DNA of 10,000 bases, taken from Strigomonas culicis. Lineage: Eukaryota; Euglenozoa; Kinetoplastea; Trypanosomatida; Trypanosomatidae. Position numbers and translations under genes: made by a program. The notes under the pieces were generated by a model. It was not told where the DNA came from. It saw only the letters and a list, made by a program, of their open reading frames with translations, and did not search any database. The DNA is taken from positions 1-10,000 of the forward strand of contig AUXH01000521.1 in assembly GCA_000482145.1 (NCBI GenBank). Direction: 5' to 3'. Below are positions 1 to 6,727 of the stretch, one piece after another; the first letter of the stretch is position 1; each line of letters opens with the position of its first letter.

Positions 1-18
1 GAAAGAAGAAAATAATTT

Positions 19-20
<2 letters not shown>

Positions 21-57
<37 letters not shown>

Positions 58-82
58 GCATTTGTTAGCTTCCTTATTGTAG
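21..82 (+). promoter_or_regulatory. Polypyrimidine tract and candidate spliced-leader acceptor sites for the ATG16-like gene
   Basis: An almost pure (CT)n run occupies 21-53. It is followed by AG dinucleotides at 57-58, 67-68 and 81-82, all before the start codon at 107. In kinetoplastids a pyrimidine tract followed by AG marks the 3' splice site where the spliced leader is joined. The first AG (57-58) is the best candidate and would give a 5' UTR of 48 bases. No ATG lies between these AGs and 107, so the choice of acceptor does not change the start. The acceptor is inferred from pattern only. Confidence 0.65.
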
Positions 83-106
83 AACAAAAATTGTTTCAAA
101 AAAAAA

Positions 107-2644
107 ATGAGTCACGAAGATGTGACGCAGGATGAGCCGGTGTGCGCCGCCGCGGCGCCGTGGCGCACGGAGGCGATCGTGCGGCTGACCGAACAGCTGC
201 GGCGGCGGAACCGCCTCGAGCGCGACCCGTTCCTCTCTCTCTTCCGTCTCTACGACGACGCGCACCAGCGAGCGCGGCGGCTGGACCGCGTCCTCGATGA
301 GCGCGCACAGCTCCACATGGCGCTGCGCGAGACCCGCGCACAGCTCGACCGCGTGTCGCGGGAGCAGCACGCGGCGCTCCAGACGCGGGAGGCGCTGCAG
401 CAGCTGCAGCGCGAGAAGGCGGTGCTGGAAACCACCGCGGCGCAGCAGGCGGCGGAGCTCGTCGACGCGGCGCAGGACCGCGCGGTGCTCATCGAGTTGC
501 AGATCCAGTCGCGGCGGCAGGCAGACGAGCTGACCGCGCTGCGGGAGCAGCTGGCGATCAAGACGCAGGAAGTGTTTGTGTTGAAGGACGAGTACGTGAC
601 GTACAAGCAGGCGCACGTGAGCGACCAGGCGCAGGTGCAGCAGCAGCTCAAGACGCAGTTGGACCTGCAGGCCGCCACGCTGAAGGCGGAGCGCGCGCAG
701 CACTACATCGAGGCGCTCGAGGAGGAGAACCGCCGCCTTTACAAGGCGCGGCAGCCGCAGCCGGAAGACGCCCGGCGCGGTGGCGCGGACGCACAAGAGG
801 AGCTGTTGGAAGCCCCCGCCGCTGCCGGCAGGGCAGCGGTGGGGGGTGGGGAAGGCCCAACAACGACAGCGGCGCCGATGGTAAAAGAAAACAATTACAC
901 GAGCAGCAGTCATCCTACCAGTAGGAGCGACGGCGATGCACCCATCAGCGTGGAGCGCATCAGCCAGGTCACGCAGGAGCGCTACGCCGCCTACCTCCGC
1001 ATGATCGACCTCTTTTACAATCGCATCCAGAGCGTCTGTCGGCGGTACAACGGCGGCGCCCAGCATTACTACATCACGCCGTTTGCCATCCACGCCGGCA
1101 AGCACGTGCGCGGGATGCTGTCAATGGACACGGAGACAAGTGCGGAGACCGATGCAGCGGCCGCGCCCGGCGCGTCGCTGTACGCGTACTCCTCCCTTTT
1201 CACGGTGGGCTACGACCGGAAGCTGGTGCACTGGCAGCTGCGCGCACCCGGCCGCGATGGTGGGGGCCGCAAAAGGACCCACGGCGGCCGCGGCAGCGCG
1301 CGTCTCGGCGACGAGGACGACGACGACACGGGGGCGGTGACGTCCGACCCCTTCCTCAGCGGCAGTGGGGAGGGTGATAACCGCACAAGGATTGAGAAGG
1401 TGAAGGAAACCACGACGCCGTCGCTGCCCATCAGCCTGCAGAGCAACCACAAACGTTTTGTGGTCGGTGGATTTGATAACGGCTCCATCCGTCTCTACGA
1501 TTGTTTTCCCACGAACAAGGACGCCGCCACCACGCCAGGTAAAAGGAATAGTAATACGACTAATTCTCAAGAGGAGAGGCCTGCGAGCGCGGCCGCATCC
1601 CCATTCTGCTTCCGTGAAATGGAGCTGAATAAAAACCTCGGCGGCAGTGTCAACCTCTCCACCGACGCCGGTTACGCGAGCCGCGACCGGTACGTGTCAG
1701 GGGAGGATAAGGTGACGGCCGTTGCGCTGTCGGCGAGCGGGCAGCACTGTTTCGCGGGTCAGCGAAAAAAACTGCGCGTGTTCACCTCCAGCAGCAAAGG
1801 CAGCGGCGGCGCCTCAAATTGTGTCCAGGAGACGGACGTCGCGTCTGTTGTGACCCACGTGGAGGTGTTCAACCGCGCGTCGTCGCGGTCTGCGGCGTCC
1901 TCCGATCGCTACCTCACGGGTCACAGCAACGGCGCCATTCTCTGCTGGGATCGTCTGACGGGCCGACCCGCGCTGGAGCTGCCGCGCGCGCACGCCGGCG
2001 AGGTCTGCTGCGTGACCTACGCGGATAACTACGCTGCGACGAGTGCACCCGGTGGTGGGGCTAGTGCCAGTGCTAGTGGGGGTGGCAGCTTGGCGTACTA
2101 TCACAATTATTTTATTTCCACCGGGCGCGATCACCAGGTCGCGGTGTGGGATGCGCGGCTGCCGACGACGGCGGTGTACCGCTATAGTCCTCCTTTTTTG
2201 CATCTGCAGTCCGTCGACAACAAGTTCTCCCTCTATTACCGCACGAACCTCGCGAATCTCTCCGTCGCAGGGCGCGCGGACGAGGCGGCGGTGGAGAATG
2301 ATTTGGCCATGGTGCAGAACTTTTACAACATGGAGAACAAAAACACGGCCCGCAACGACGATGTCATTATGGCGCTCGGCAGCTACGGCGGGGAGGTGCT
2401 TCTCTTCTCCATCAACAAGTGCATTCAACTCGCACCACCCACGGCAGCACCCGTTAGGAGTGCAGCGACGCTCGACCTGTCCGCGGGTTCGCTTGCAGCA
2501 TCCGTGATTGGTGTCCTAGAGCCACCAATGCAGACCTCCACGACCAGCCAGCATCACAAAAATCTGATAACCGTGTGCTGGAGCGGTGGTGTGCTCTGCG
2601 GGCTCAGCGAAGACAATCAGTTGATGGGCTGGAAGGTGTTCTAA
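107..2644 (+). CDS. ATG16: ATG16-like autophagy protein: N-terminal ATG5-binding motif, coiled coil, C-terminal WD40 propeller (845 aa)
   Basis: Residues 19-50 start with Trp19 and contain EQLRRRNRLER (29-39) followed by a Phe and a Tyr. This closely resembles the ATG5-interacting N-terminus of ATG16L1. A long Arg/Gln/Glu-rich coiled coil follows (about 53-225). It contains a LKDEY segment and ends in ALEEENRRLYKARQ, which recalls the TEENQxL end of the ATG16 coiled coil. A low-complexity linker covers about 226-278, then a helical block (about 280-340). WD40-like blades follow, for example GYDRKLVHW (about 365-377), GGFDNGSIRLYD (about 454-465), GHSNGAILCWD (about 604-614), STGRDHQVAVWD (about 672-683) and LSEDNQLMGWKVF at the C-terminus. 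With three weaker blades this suits a seven-bladed propeller. In the family, ATG16 joins ATG12-ATG5 to direct ATG8 lipidation. The WD40 domain is typical of animal ATG16L1 and absent from yeast Atg16. Acidic and Gly/Ser-rich inserts separate blades. The start is the first ATG after the splice acceptors. The alternative is a generic coiled-coil/WD40 protein. Confidence 0.78.
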   Translation: MSHEDVTQDEPVCAAAAPWRTEAIVRLTEQLRRRNRLERDPFLSLFRLYDDAHQRARRLDRVLDERAQLHMALRETRAQLDRVSREQHAALQTREALQQLQREKAVLETTAAQQAAELVDAAQDRAVLIELQIQSRRQADELTALREQLAIKTQEVFVLKDEYVTYKQAHVSDQAQVQQQLKTQLDLQAATLKAERAQHYIEALEEENRRLYKARQPQPEDARRGGADAQEELLEAPAAAGRAAVGGGEGPTTTAAPMVKENNYTSSSHPTSRSDGDAPISVERISQVTQERYAAYLRMIDLFYNRIQSVCRRYNGGAQHYYITPFAIHAGKHVRGMLSMDTETSAETDAAAAPGASLYAYSSLFTVGYDRKLVHWQLRAPGRDGGGRKRTHGGRGSARLGDEDDDDTGAVTSDPFLSGSGEGDNRTRIEKVKETTTPSLPISLQSNHKRFVVGGFDNGSIRLYDCFPTNKDAATTPGKRNSNTTNSQEERPASAAASPFCFREMELNKNLGGSVNLSTDAGYASRDRYVSGEDKVTAVALSASGQHCFAGQRKKLRVFTSSSKGSGGASNCVQETDVASVVTHVEVFNRASSRSAASSDRYLTGHSNGAILCWDRLTGRPALELPRAHAGEVCCVTYADNYAATSAPGGGASASASGGGSLAYYHNYFISTGRDHQVAVWDARLPTTAVYRYSPPFLHLQSVDNKFSLYYRTNLANLSVAGRADEAAVENDLAMVQNFYNMENKNTARNDDVIMALGSYGGEVLLFSINKCIQLAPPTAAPVRSAATLDLSAGSLAASVIGVLEPPMQTSTTSQHHKNLITVCWSGGVLCGLSEDNQLMGWKVF

Positions 2645-3091
2645 GGTGTTGGAAAAGAATATTGAATACATAGGCTTGCTATTTATATATATTGTGCTGA
2701 AGGTAACTACTTTTTTTTTTGCCGCTTTAATACTATGATTACTTTTTGTTTTGTCTTTTTTTTTGCTTGCTTATTTTGATAACAACTTGCTAAGACCATC
2801 ATTGCGTTTTATCGTGCACATAACAAAAAAAAAAATGATAAACACTTAAATGTGCAGAGCCCTTCTTTAGTATATCGTACTGTTTTCCTATATTTGATTG
2901 TGTTTGTCATTCTTCATGAGTGCGCACCATTCACACCTGACGAGAAAGAAAAACATAATAATAATAATAATAAAAGGAAAAAAAACGCTGTCCATGATAC
3001 AGAATGGTTTCTCCTATGAGTATGCATTGTTCTTCTCCTCTACAATACAACACACGCAAAAAAAAAAAAAGGGTAATTAGGTATATCAAAC

Positions 3092-3118
3092 AGATATATA
3101 TATATAGTATATATATAC
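3092..3118. repeat. (TA)n microsatellite forming an imperfect palindrome
   Basis: Alternating TA/AT dinucleotides are interrupted by a single G at 3107, so the two halves are near-perfect inverted copies. The run lies about 45 bases upstream of the pyrimidine tract used as the likely splice signal of the next gene. It is length-variable sequence of the usual spacer type; no function is shown. Confidence 0.7.
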
Positions 3119-3162
3119 AGAAAAAAGGTGAAGGACGAACATCTCAATAACGCACACATTAG

Positions 3163-3184
3163 TTTTTTTTTTCTTCATTTATAG
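3163..3184 (+). promoter_or_regulatory. Polypyrimidine tract and likely spliced-leader acceptor of the transporter gene
   Basis: A run of ten T (3163-3172) continues as a T/C-rich stretch to 3180 and is followed by ATAG with the AG at 3183-3184. This is the textbook arrangement for a kinetoplastid trans-splice acceptor. It would give a 74-base 5' UTR with no upstream ATG before 3259. Further AGs at about 3198 and 3202 are alternatives. Confidence 0.6.
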
Positions 3185-3258
3185 ATCAATATTGAAAGAC
3201 ACAGATCACTCTTTTTATATTTCTATAATAATTATTGCTATTAATTTCTTGTGTGTAC

Positions 3259-5553
3259 ATGAGTCCAACTTCGCCTACAAAAGGGGGAGGTGGCCTCTTC
3301 AGCCCCGGCAGCGTGCTGGGCGCCGCCCTGAGCCTCGCGGTGACAACGATGGGCGCGGGCATCCTCACCCTGCCGTCCGCGTACGCCAACGCAGCGGTGT
3401 ACCCCGCGTCACTGCTGCTGCTCTTTGTCGCGTACATGACGCTAGTGTCCGTGGACTTTATCGTACTGAGTATTGAAAAATTAGGGCTGAATAGCTATGA
3501 GGAGATCACCCAGAAGCTGCTCGGCAACGTCTGGCTGGAGTTTGTGCGATGGATGCTGCTCTTCTACAACGTGGGCAGCGCGGTCGGCTACCTCGTCGTG
3601 CTCTCCGACATTTTCGAGCCGCTCCTTTTTTACTTCAACGCGTCGCCCATCGCGTTGGTGCGCGACACGTTACAGACGCCGAAGCACATTCTTTTCTTCG
3701 TGTGGCTGTGCGTGATTGTGCCGGTGACCTGTGTGCCCTCGCTCGGCGCGCTTCACGCCACATCCTTTCTCGCGATCAGCAGCACCTGCTTCATCTCTTT
3801 CCTCATCATCTTCCGGTACTTCGTGCCGGCGCCCGACCAGTTCGGCGCCGCGCCAACGAGCACCGCGAGCGGCGGCGGTGCGGTCACCCCCGCAGGCAGC
3901 GGCGTGCGCTACTGGGAGGGCCTGCATCCGCTACTGGCGCTGCCGATCATCATGTTTTCCTTCGACTGCCAGTCGCTCGTCTTCCAAGTGTACGCGACGC
4001 TCGACCACATGTGTCGCAAGACGATGAAGCAGGTGGCGCTCATCAGCCTCGTCGTCTCCGGCGGCATCCACGCCGCGGTCGGGCTCTTCGGCTACCTCTC
4101 CAGCCCCCTACAAGTGCGCGAGAACGTCATCAGCAACTATAACCCACGCACGGACGTGCTCTTCTTTATCGGCTACTGCTTTTATGCGATCCCTATTATG
4201 CTCGCCTACGTCATTGTGCTCTTCCCGATCCGCGACTCCATCTTCATATTGTGGTATGGTTACAGCAGCGCCTCGATCGCGACGCACGTGCCGGACTTCA
4301 CGCACCTCGTGGAGCTGGAAGAGGAGCTGAACAAGAAGCTCGATGCGGACGAGGACGAAAAGCGGCAGCTCGTGCACCTCCGCATCCGCGAGCAGTTCAT
4401 TGTATCTACTTCTTCATCCACCACTGCGTCTTCCGCCAGCGACGCGGACGACGACGAGCAGGATGCGCCGCAGCGGCAGCGGCTCGGGTCCCATCCGACC
4501 ACCGACAGCCAACTGAATCAGCACGGCGAGGAGGCGCCGCCGCCGCTGCGGCGGCGGCGGACGCAGCGGCCGCAGCAGCAGCAGCGCATCCAACTCGGCG
4601 GCAGCGCGGAGAGCCATCAACACCACCCCCACCTGCCCCTCGTGCACACCGCGCCCGGGCCGCGGCCGCACCACCTCCACCGCTACCCGCCGCGCGCGGA
4701 TGACCACCGCTACTACACCACCGCGGAGCACCTCGGCGATGCGCTCAGCACCGTCCTGCAGTCGGCCAACAACAGCTTCTTCTTTCACCCACTGCAGACG
4801 TTTGGCTTCACGCCACCGGCCGCGCCCGCCGTCCCGCCGAGCGTGCTCAGCTCGAGCCTCCACGGCGACAGCGACGGGGAGGGCATGCATCGGCTGCCGC
4901 CGCCGGCGGCCTCCAAGCCGCCGACGCCGATGCCGCGGTCGCACCACAAAACTGTCACCGTGTACAGCGAACAGCAGGAAGATCATGTGGATAACATGCT
5001 GCAGCTGCATCGGCAGCAGATGGAAGTGCTACACAAGCACAAAAAAGAAAACACGCGGAAAATTGAGACCATCACGCTGAAAGACCACCTGTTGGTCACC
5101 ATGACGATCAACGTCATCTCGATCATTGGCGCGCTGCTGCTGCCTGGCATCGTCTCCATTGTCGCCTTCCTCGGCGGGCTGTGCAGCAGCAGCCTCTGCT
5201 TTATCTTCCCCGCGCTCTATCGCTGGCAGCTCCACAAACAGGGCTACGCGCCCTTCACGCCCGCACCGCGGCCGGCGGCGGCGGCGGCGGCTGGCACGCA
5301 CAGTGAACAGCGGCCGCTGCTCGACCGGCCGCAGCCGGGACACGCGGGCCATAACTACCACAGCATCGACGATCGGGAGAATCCGCTGGGCGCCACGGGG
5401 CATCCGCGGGACGCGGACGGCAACGTCGAGGTGGAGGTGGAGGAAGAGACGAATCGGACAGAGTACTTTTTAACGATTATAATGTTTCTCTTTGGCCTCG
5501 GCGGCGGTATCGTCGGCACAACCATCGCGGTGAAGATATACTTTTTTCCATGA
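3259..5553 (+). CDS. Amino acid/auxin permease (AAAP/SLC38-like) transporter with a large cytosolic insert (764 aa)
   Basis: The family probably moves amino acids across the plasma membrane or an organelle membrane; the substrate cannot be read from sequence. The N-terminus has the first-helix signature GAGILTLP (32-39). Predicted membrane segments lie near 17-42, 46-72, 91-119, 142-160, 164-189, 222-249, 256-280, 298-333, 608-628, 629-653 and 736-762, which is eleven, the usual number for the family. Typical kinetoplastid members are roughly 450-500 residues. The excess comes from a hydrophilic stretch of about 255 residues (345-600) after helix 8 and about 80 residues before the last helix. 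The insert is Arg/Gln/Pro-rich, with a His-rich patch at about 452-485 and a charged helical end (570-607). An acidic/Lys-rich helix (350-375) opens it. The start at 3259 is the first ATG after the acceptor. The frame stays open upstream to a TTG at 3235, but TTG starts are not expected here. Confidence 0.88.
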   Translation: MSPTSPTKGGGGLFSPGSVLGAALSLAVTTMGAGILTLPSAYANAAVYPASLLLLFVAYMTLVSVDFIVLSIEKLGLNSYEEITQKLLGNVWLEFVRWMLLFYNVGSAVGYLVVLSDIFEPLLFYFNASPIALVRDTLQTPKHILFFVWLCVIVPVTCVPSLGALHATSFLAISSTCFISFLIIFRYFVPAPDQFGAAPTSTASGGGAVTPAGSGVRYWEGLHPLLALPIIMFSFDCQSLVFQVYATLDHMCRKTMKQVALISLVVSGGIHAAVGLFGYLSSPLQVRENVISNYNPRTDVLFFIGYCFYAIPIMLAYVIVLFPIRDSIFILWYGYSSASIATHVPDFTHLVELEEELNKKLDADEDEKRQLVHLRIREQFIVSTSSSTTASSASDADDDEQDAPQRQRLGSHPTTDSQLNQHGEEAPPPLRRRRTQRPQQQQRIQLGGSAESHQHHPHLPLVHTAPGPRPHHLHRYPPRADDHRYYTTAEHLGDALSTVLQSANNSFFFHPLQTFGFTPPAAPAVPPSVLSSSLHGDSDGEGMHRLPPPAASKPPTPMPRSHHKTVTVYSEQQEDHVDNMLQLHRQQMEVLHKHKKENTRKIETITLKDHLLVTMTINVISIIGALLLPGIVSIVAFLGGLCSSSLCFIFPALYRWQLHKQGYAPFTPAPRPAAAAAAGTHSEQRPLLDRPQPGHAGHNYHSIDDRENPLGATGHPRDADGNVEVEVEEETNRTEYFLTIIMFLFGLGGGIVGTTIAVKIYFFP
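4535..4559. repeat. GC-only inverted repeat inside the transporter gene
   Basis: Twelve bases of CGC/CCG repeat (4535-4546) are mirrored by their exact complement (4548-4559) with a single T between. The second arm encodes the Arg-rich stretch of the insert. It probably arose by CGG/CCG triplet expansion on both sides. It could stall polymerases or fold in mRNA; no regulatory role is shown. Confidence 0.75.
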
Positions 5554-6050
5554 GCTGCTGCCGTGCAAACAAAAACGGTAGAACAGATTAATAATTGAAA
5601 CAAAAATAAACAAAAACAATTAAGAAAACAATTGAGAAAAGAAAAAAGGATAAAGGCAGTCATTTGATAAGAGAAGAGAATATGAGAAGATAACAATTAT
5701 AAAAAACGATCTTTTTGTTTATTTTTCTTTTTATGTGTGTCTGTTGTATACTGTACTATATGATGAATGGATGGATATAATCTTGTTTCCTTCTCTTACT
5801 GCTCTCACTTTTTTTAGGGAAGTCAAAACGGCAGTGCTTTGTTTACCCTTTTTTTGTAATTCGATCTTATTGTAACTTCCTCACTTTTTTTTATTCTTTA
5901 ATTTAGTCACTTTAAGTGTTTCCACTTAATTACCTTTTTTTCTTATTTTTGCATTTGTTTCCTCTTTTTTTTCTCGAGGTATTTTATTGTTGCATCTATT
6001 GAAGCTCTTTTTTTCTCTTTTTCTCTTACGGAGTAAAAAAAAAAAGTGAT

Positions 6051-6075
6051 TGCAGTAGTTCCATTTATTGATTTG
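6051..6075 (+). repeat. Copy 1 of a short dispersed spacer element
   Basis: This 25-base segment matches 9890-9914 at 22 positions, and including the five preceding bases 25 of 30 match. The core shared block reads GTTCCA, then C or T, then TTATTGATTTG. It directly follows an oligo(A) tract plus GTGA in this copy. It lies about 500 bases after the transporter stop codon, whereas the second copy lies only a few bases after a stop. Confidence 0.55.
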
Positions 6076-6500
6076 CTTTTTTTCTCACACACATTTCTTT
6101 CTTTCTTTTTGTAAAAAAAAAAAAAGTAAACAAATGAATAAATATCTGTGTGTATGAATGTGCCACAGCAGTTTATTCTTTGTCATTGTTACCCAGTGTT
6201 TTCTTTTCTCTCAGTCTTTTTTGTTTTTCTCTCTCTCAAAATATATATATGCGTATAATTATATAAGTGTTCTTCTTTTTCAAACTCCATGTTTGTTCTC
6301 TTTATTTCAGTGGACTCATTGAAACTCCAAAAGTAATAATAATATGTTAATAATCATTAATTGTTGTCGTTGTCGTTGTTATTTTAATTAAAAACAAAGA
6401 GGAGCTGTTTTTTTTTTTACTATGTAGTGTTTTTCTTTTATTGTGTGTGTTTTTTCTCTCTCTCCTTGTTTATTCGTTCTTGATGTCGATGTTTTTATAC

Positions 6501-6594
6501 ATTTCTCTCTCCTTCTCTCTCTCTCTCTATCTCATACACACTCTCTCCAAGACATTTATTAATACTATTTCTTTTTGTTTTCATTGCTCTTTGA
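6501..6594 (+). promoter_or_regulatory. (CT)n polypyrimidine tract and candidate spliced-leader acceptors of the 6728 gene
   Basis: A nearly pure T/C run covers about 6501-6531, with a further CT-rich piece to 6547, ending at CCAAG with AG at 6549-6550. A second T/C-rich stretch ends in TTTGAG with AG at 6593-6594. Either would give a 5' UTR of about 130-180 bases. No ATG occurs between 6550 and 6728, which supports 6728 as the start. A later AG in TACAG (6638-6639) is also possible. Confidence 0.5.
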
Positions 6595-6610
6595 GATAGC
6601 GACACTCTGA

Positions 6611-6643
6611 AGATCTTTTATATATATATAAAAATACAGATCT
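6611..6643 (+). other. Potential stem-loop with AGATCT arms in the 5' UTR of the 6728 gene
   Basis: AGATCT occurs at 6611-6616 and again at 6638-6643. Between them, 6616-6633 is a perfect 18-base palindrome of four T, (AT)5 and four A. Together they can fold into a long AT hairpin with an unpaired bulge (6634-6638) and a GATC-type base. It would lie in the 5' UTR if an acceptor at 6550 or 6594 is used, but would be split by an acceptor at 6639. Its effect on translation or splicing is unknown. Confidence 0.5.
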
Positions 6644-6727
6644 GCGCTCCTCTTGAAAAGAAAGAGTGCGAGCACTCGCCACAGCATCAAGAGCAGCGAA
6701 GAAAAGGGAAACAGAAAAAAAAGTAAG

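Larger units (their letters stand above)
2645..3258 (+). other. AT-rich intergenic spacer: 3' UTR of the ATG16-like gene and 5' UTR of the transporter gene
   Basis: This 614-base stretch has no credible gene. It contains oligo(T) tracts (2710-2719, 2757-2764), oligo(A) tracts (2825-2835, 3058-3070), an (ATA)n run (2957-2973), a (TA)n run (3092-3118) and the pyrimidine tract before the transporter gene. Short frames within it encode only low-complexity Lys/Ile/Phe-rich peptides and change composition sharply from the true genes. The polyadenylation site of the first gene should lie here, but no fixed signal is expected in kinetoplastids and I cannot place it. Confidence 0.7.
5554..6727 (+). 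other. Long AT-rich intergenic spacer (1.17 kb) with many pyrimidine and oligo(A) tracts
   Basis: No credible protein, tRNA or rRNA gene is visible. The first part (5554-5720) is purine/A-rich, the rest mostly T/C-rich with long T runs. Oligo(A) tracts followed by G occur at 6035-6046 and 6113-6126. A 25-base segment at 6051-6075 nearly matches one after the last gene of the window. (CT)n tracts at 6455-6464 and 6501-6547 probably serve splicing of the next gene. The spacer is about twice as long as the other two. It should contain the 3' UTR of the transporter gene and the 5' UTR of the next gene. A small non-coding RNA cannot be excluded, but no box C/D pair or tRNA B-box-like sequence was found. 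Confidence 0.65.

Noticed and set aside
74..1105. 343-codon open frame on the minus strand
   Set aside because: It lies opposite the ATG16-like gene, is Arg/Leu-rich with no recognisable domain, and is explained by the GC-rich codon bias of the + strand gene.
1814..2428. 204-codon minus-strand open frame
   Set aside because: It is antisense to the WD40 blades, and its translation has no domain-like pattern.
2898..3080. Small + strand frame in the first spacer
   Set aside because: It encodes Lys/Ile runs from AT-rich repeats, has AT-biased codons unlike the real genes, and shows no separate acceptor context.
3235..3258. Upstream TTG start extending the transporter by eight residues
   Set aside because: TTG initiation is not expected in kinetoplastid nuclear genes, the added residues are AT-coded UTR sequence, and an ATG follows at 3259.
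4414..5010. 198-codon minus-strand open frame
   Set aside because: It is antisense to the low-complexity insert of the transporter gene and is Arg/Val-rich by composition only.
5760..5766. ATGATGA resembling a snoRNA C box (another at 8607-8613)
   Set aside because: No CTGA D box was seen at a suitable distance downstream of either, and no terminal stem is visible.
6332..6391. TAA/TTA-rich stretch with a TTGTCG tandem pair, as a possible inverted repeat
   Set aside because: The arms do not pair consistently, and the resemblance is explained by AT-rich simple sequence.
6653..6727. Upstream TTG start extending the 6728 gene by 25 residues
   Set aside because: The same reason applies: the first ATG after the inferred acceptors is at 6728, and the extra stretch looks like a purine-rich 5' UTR.
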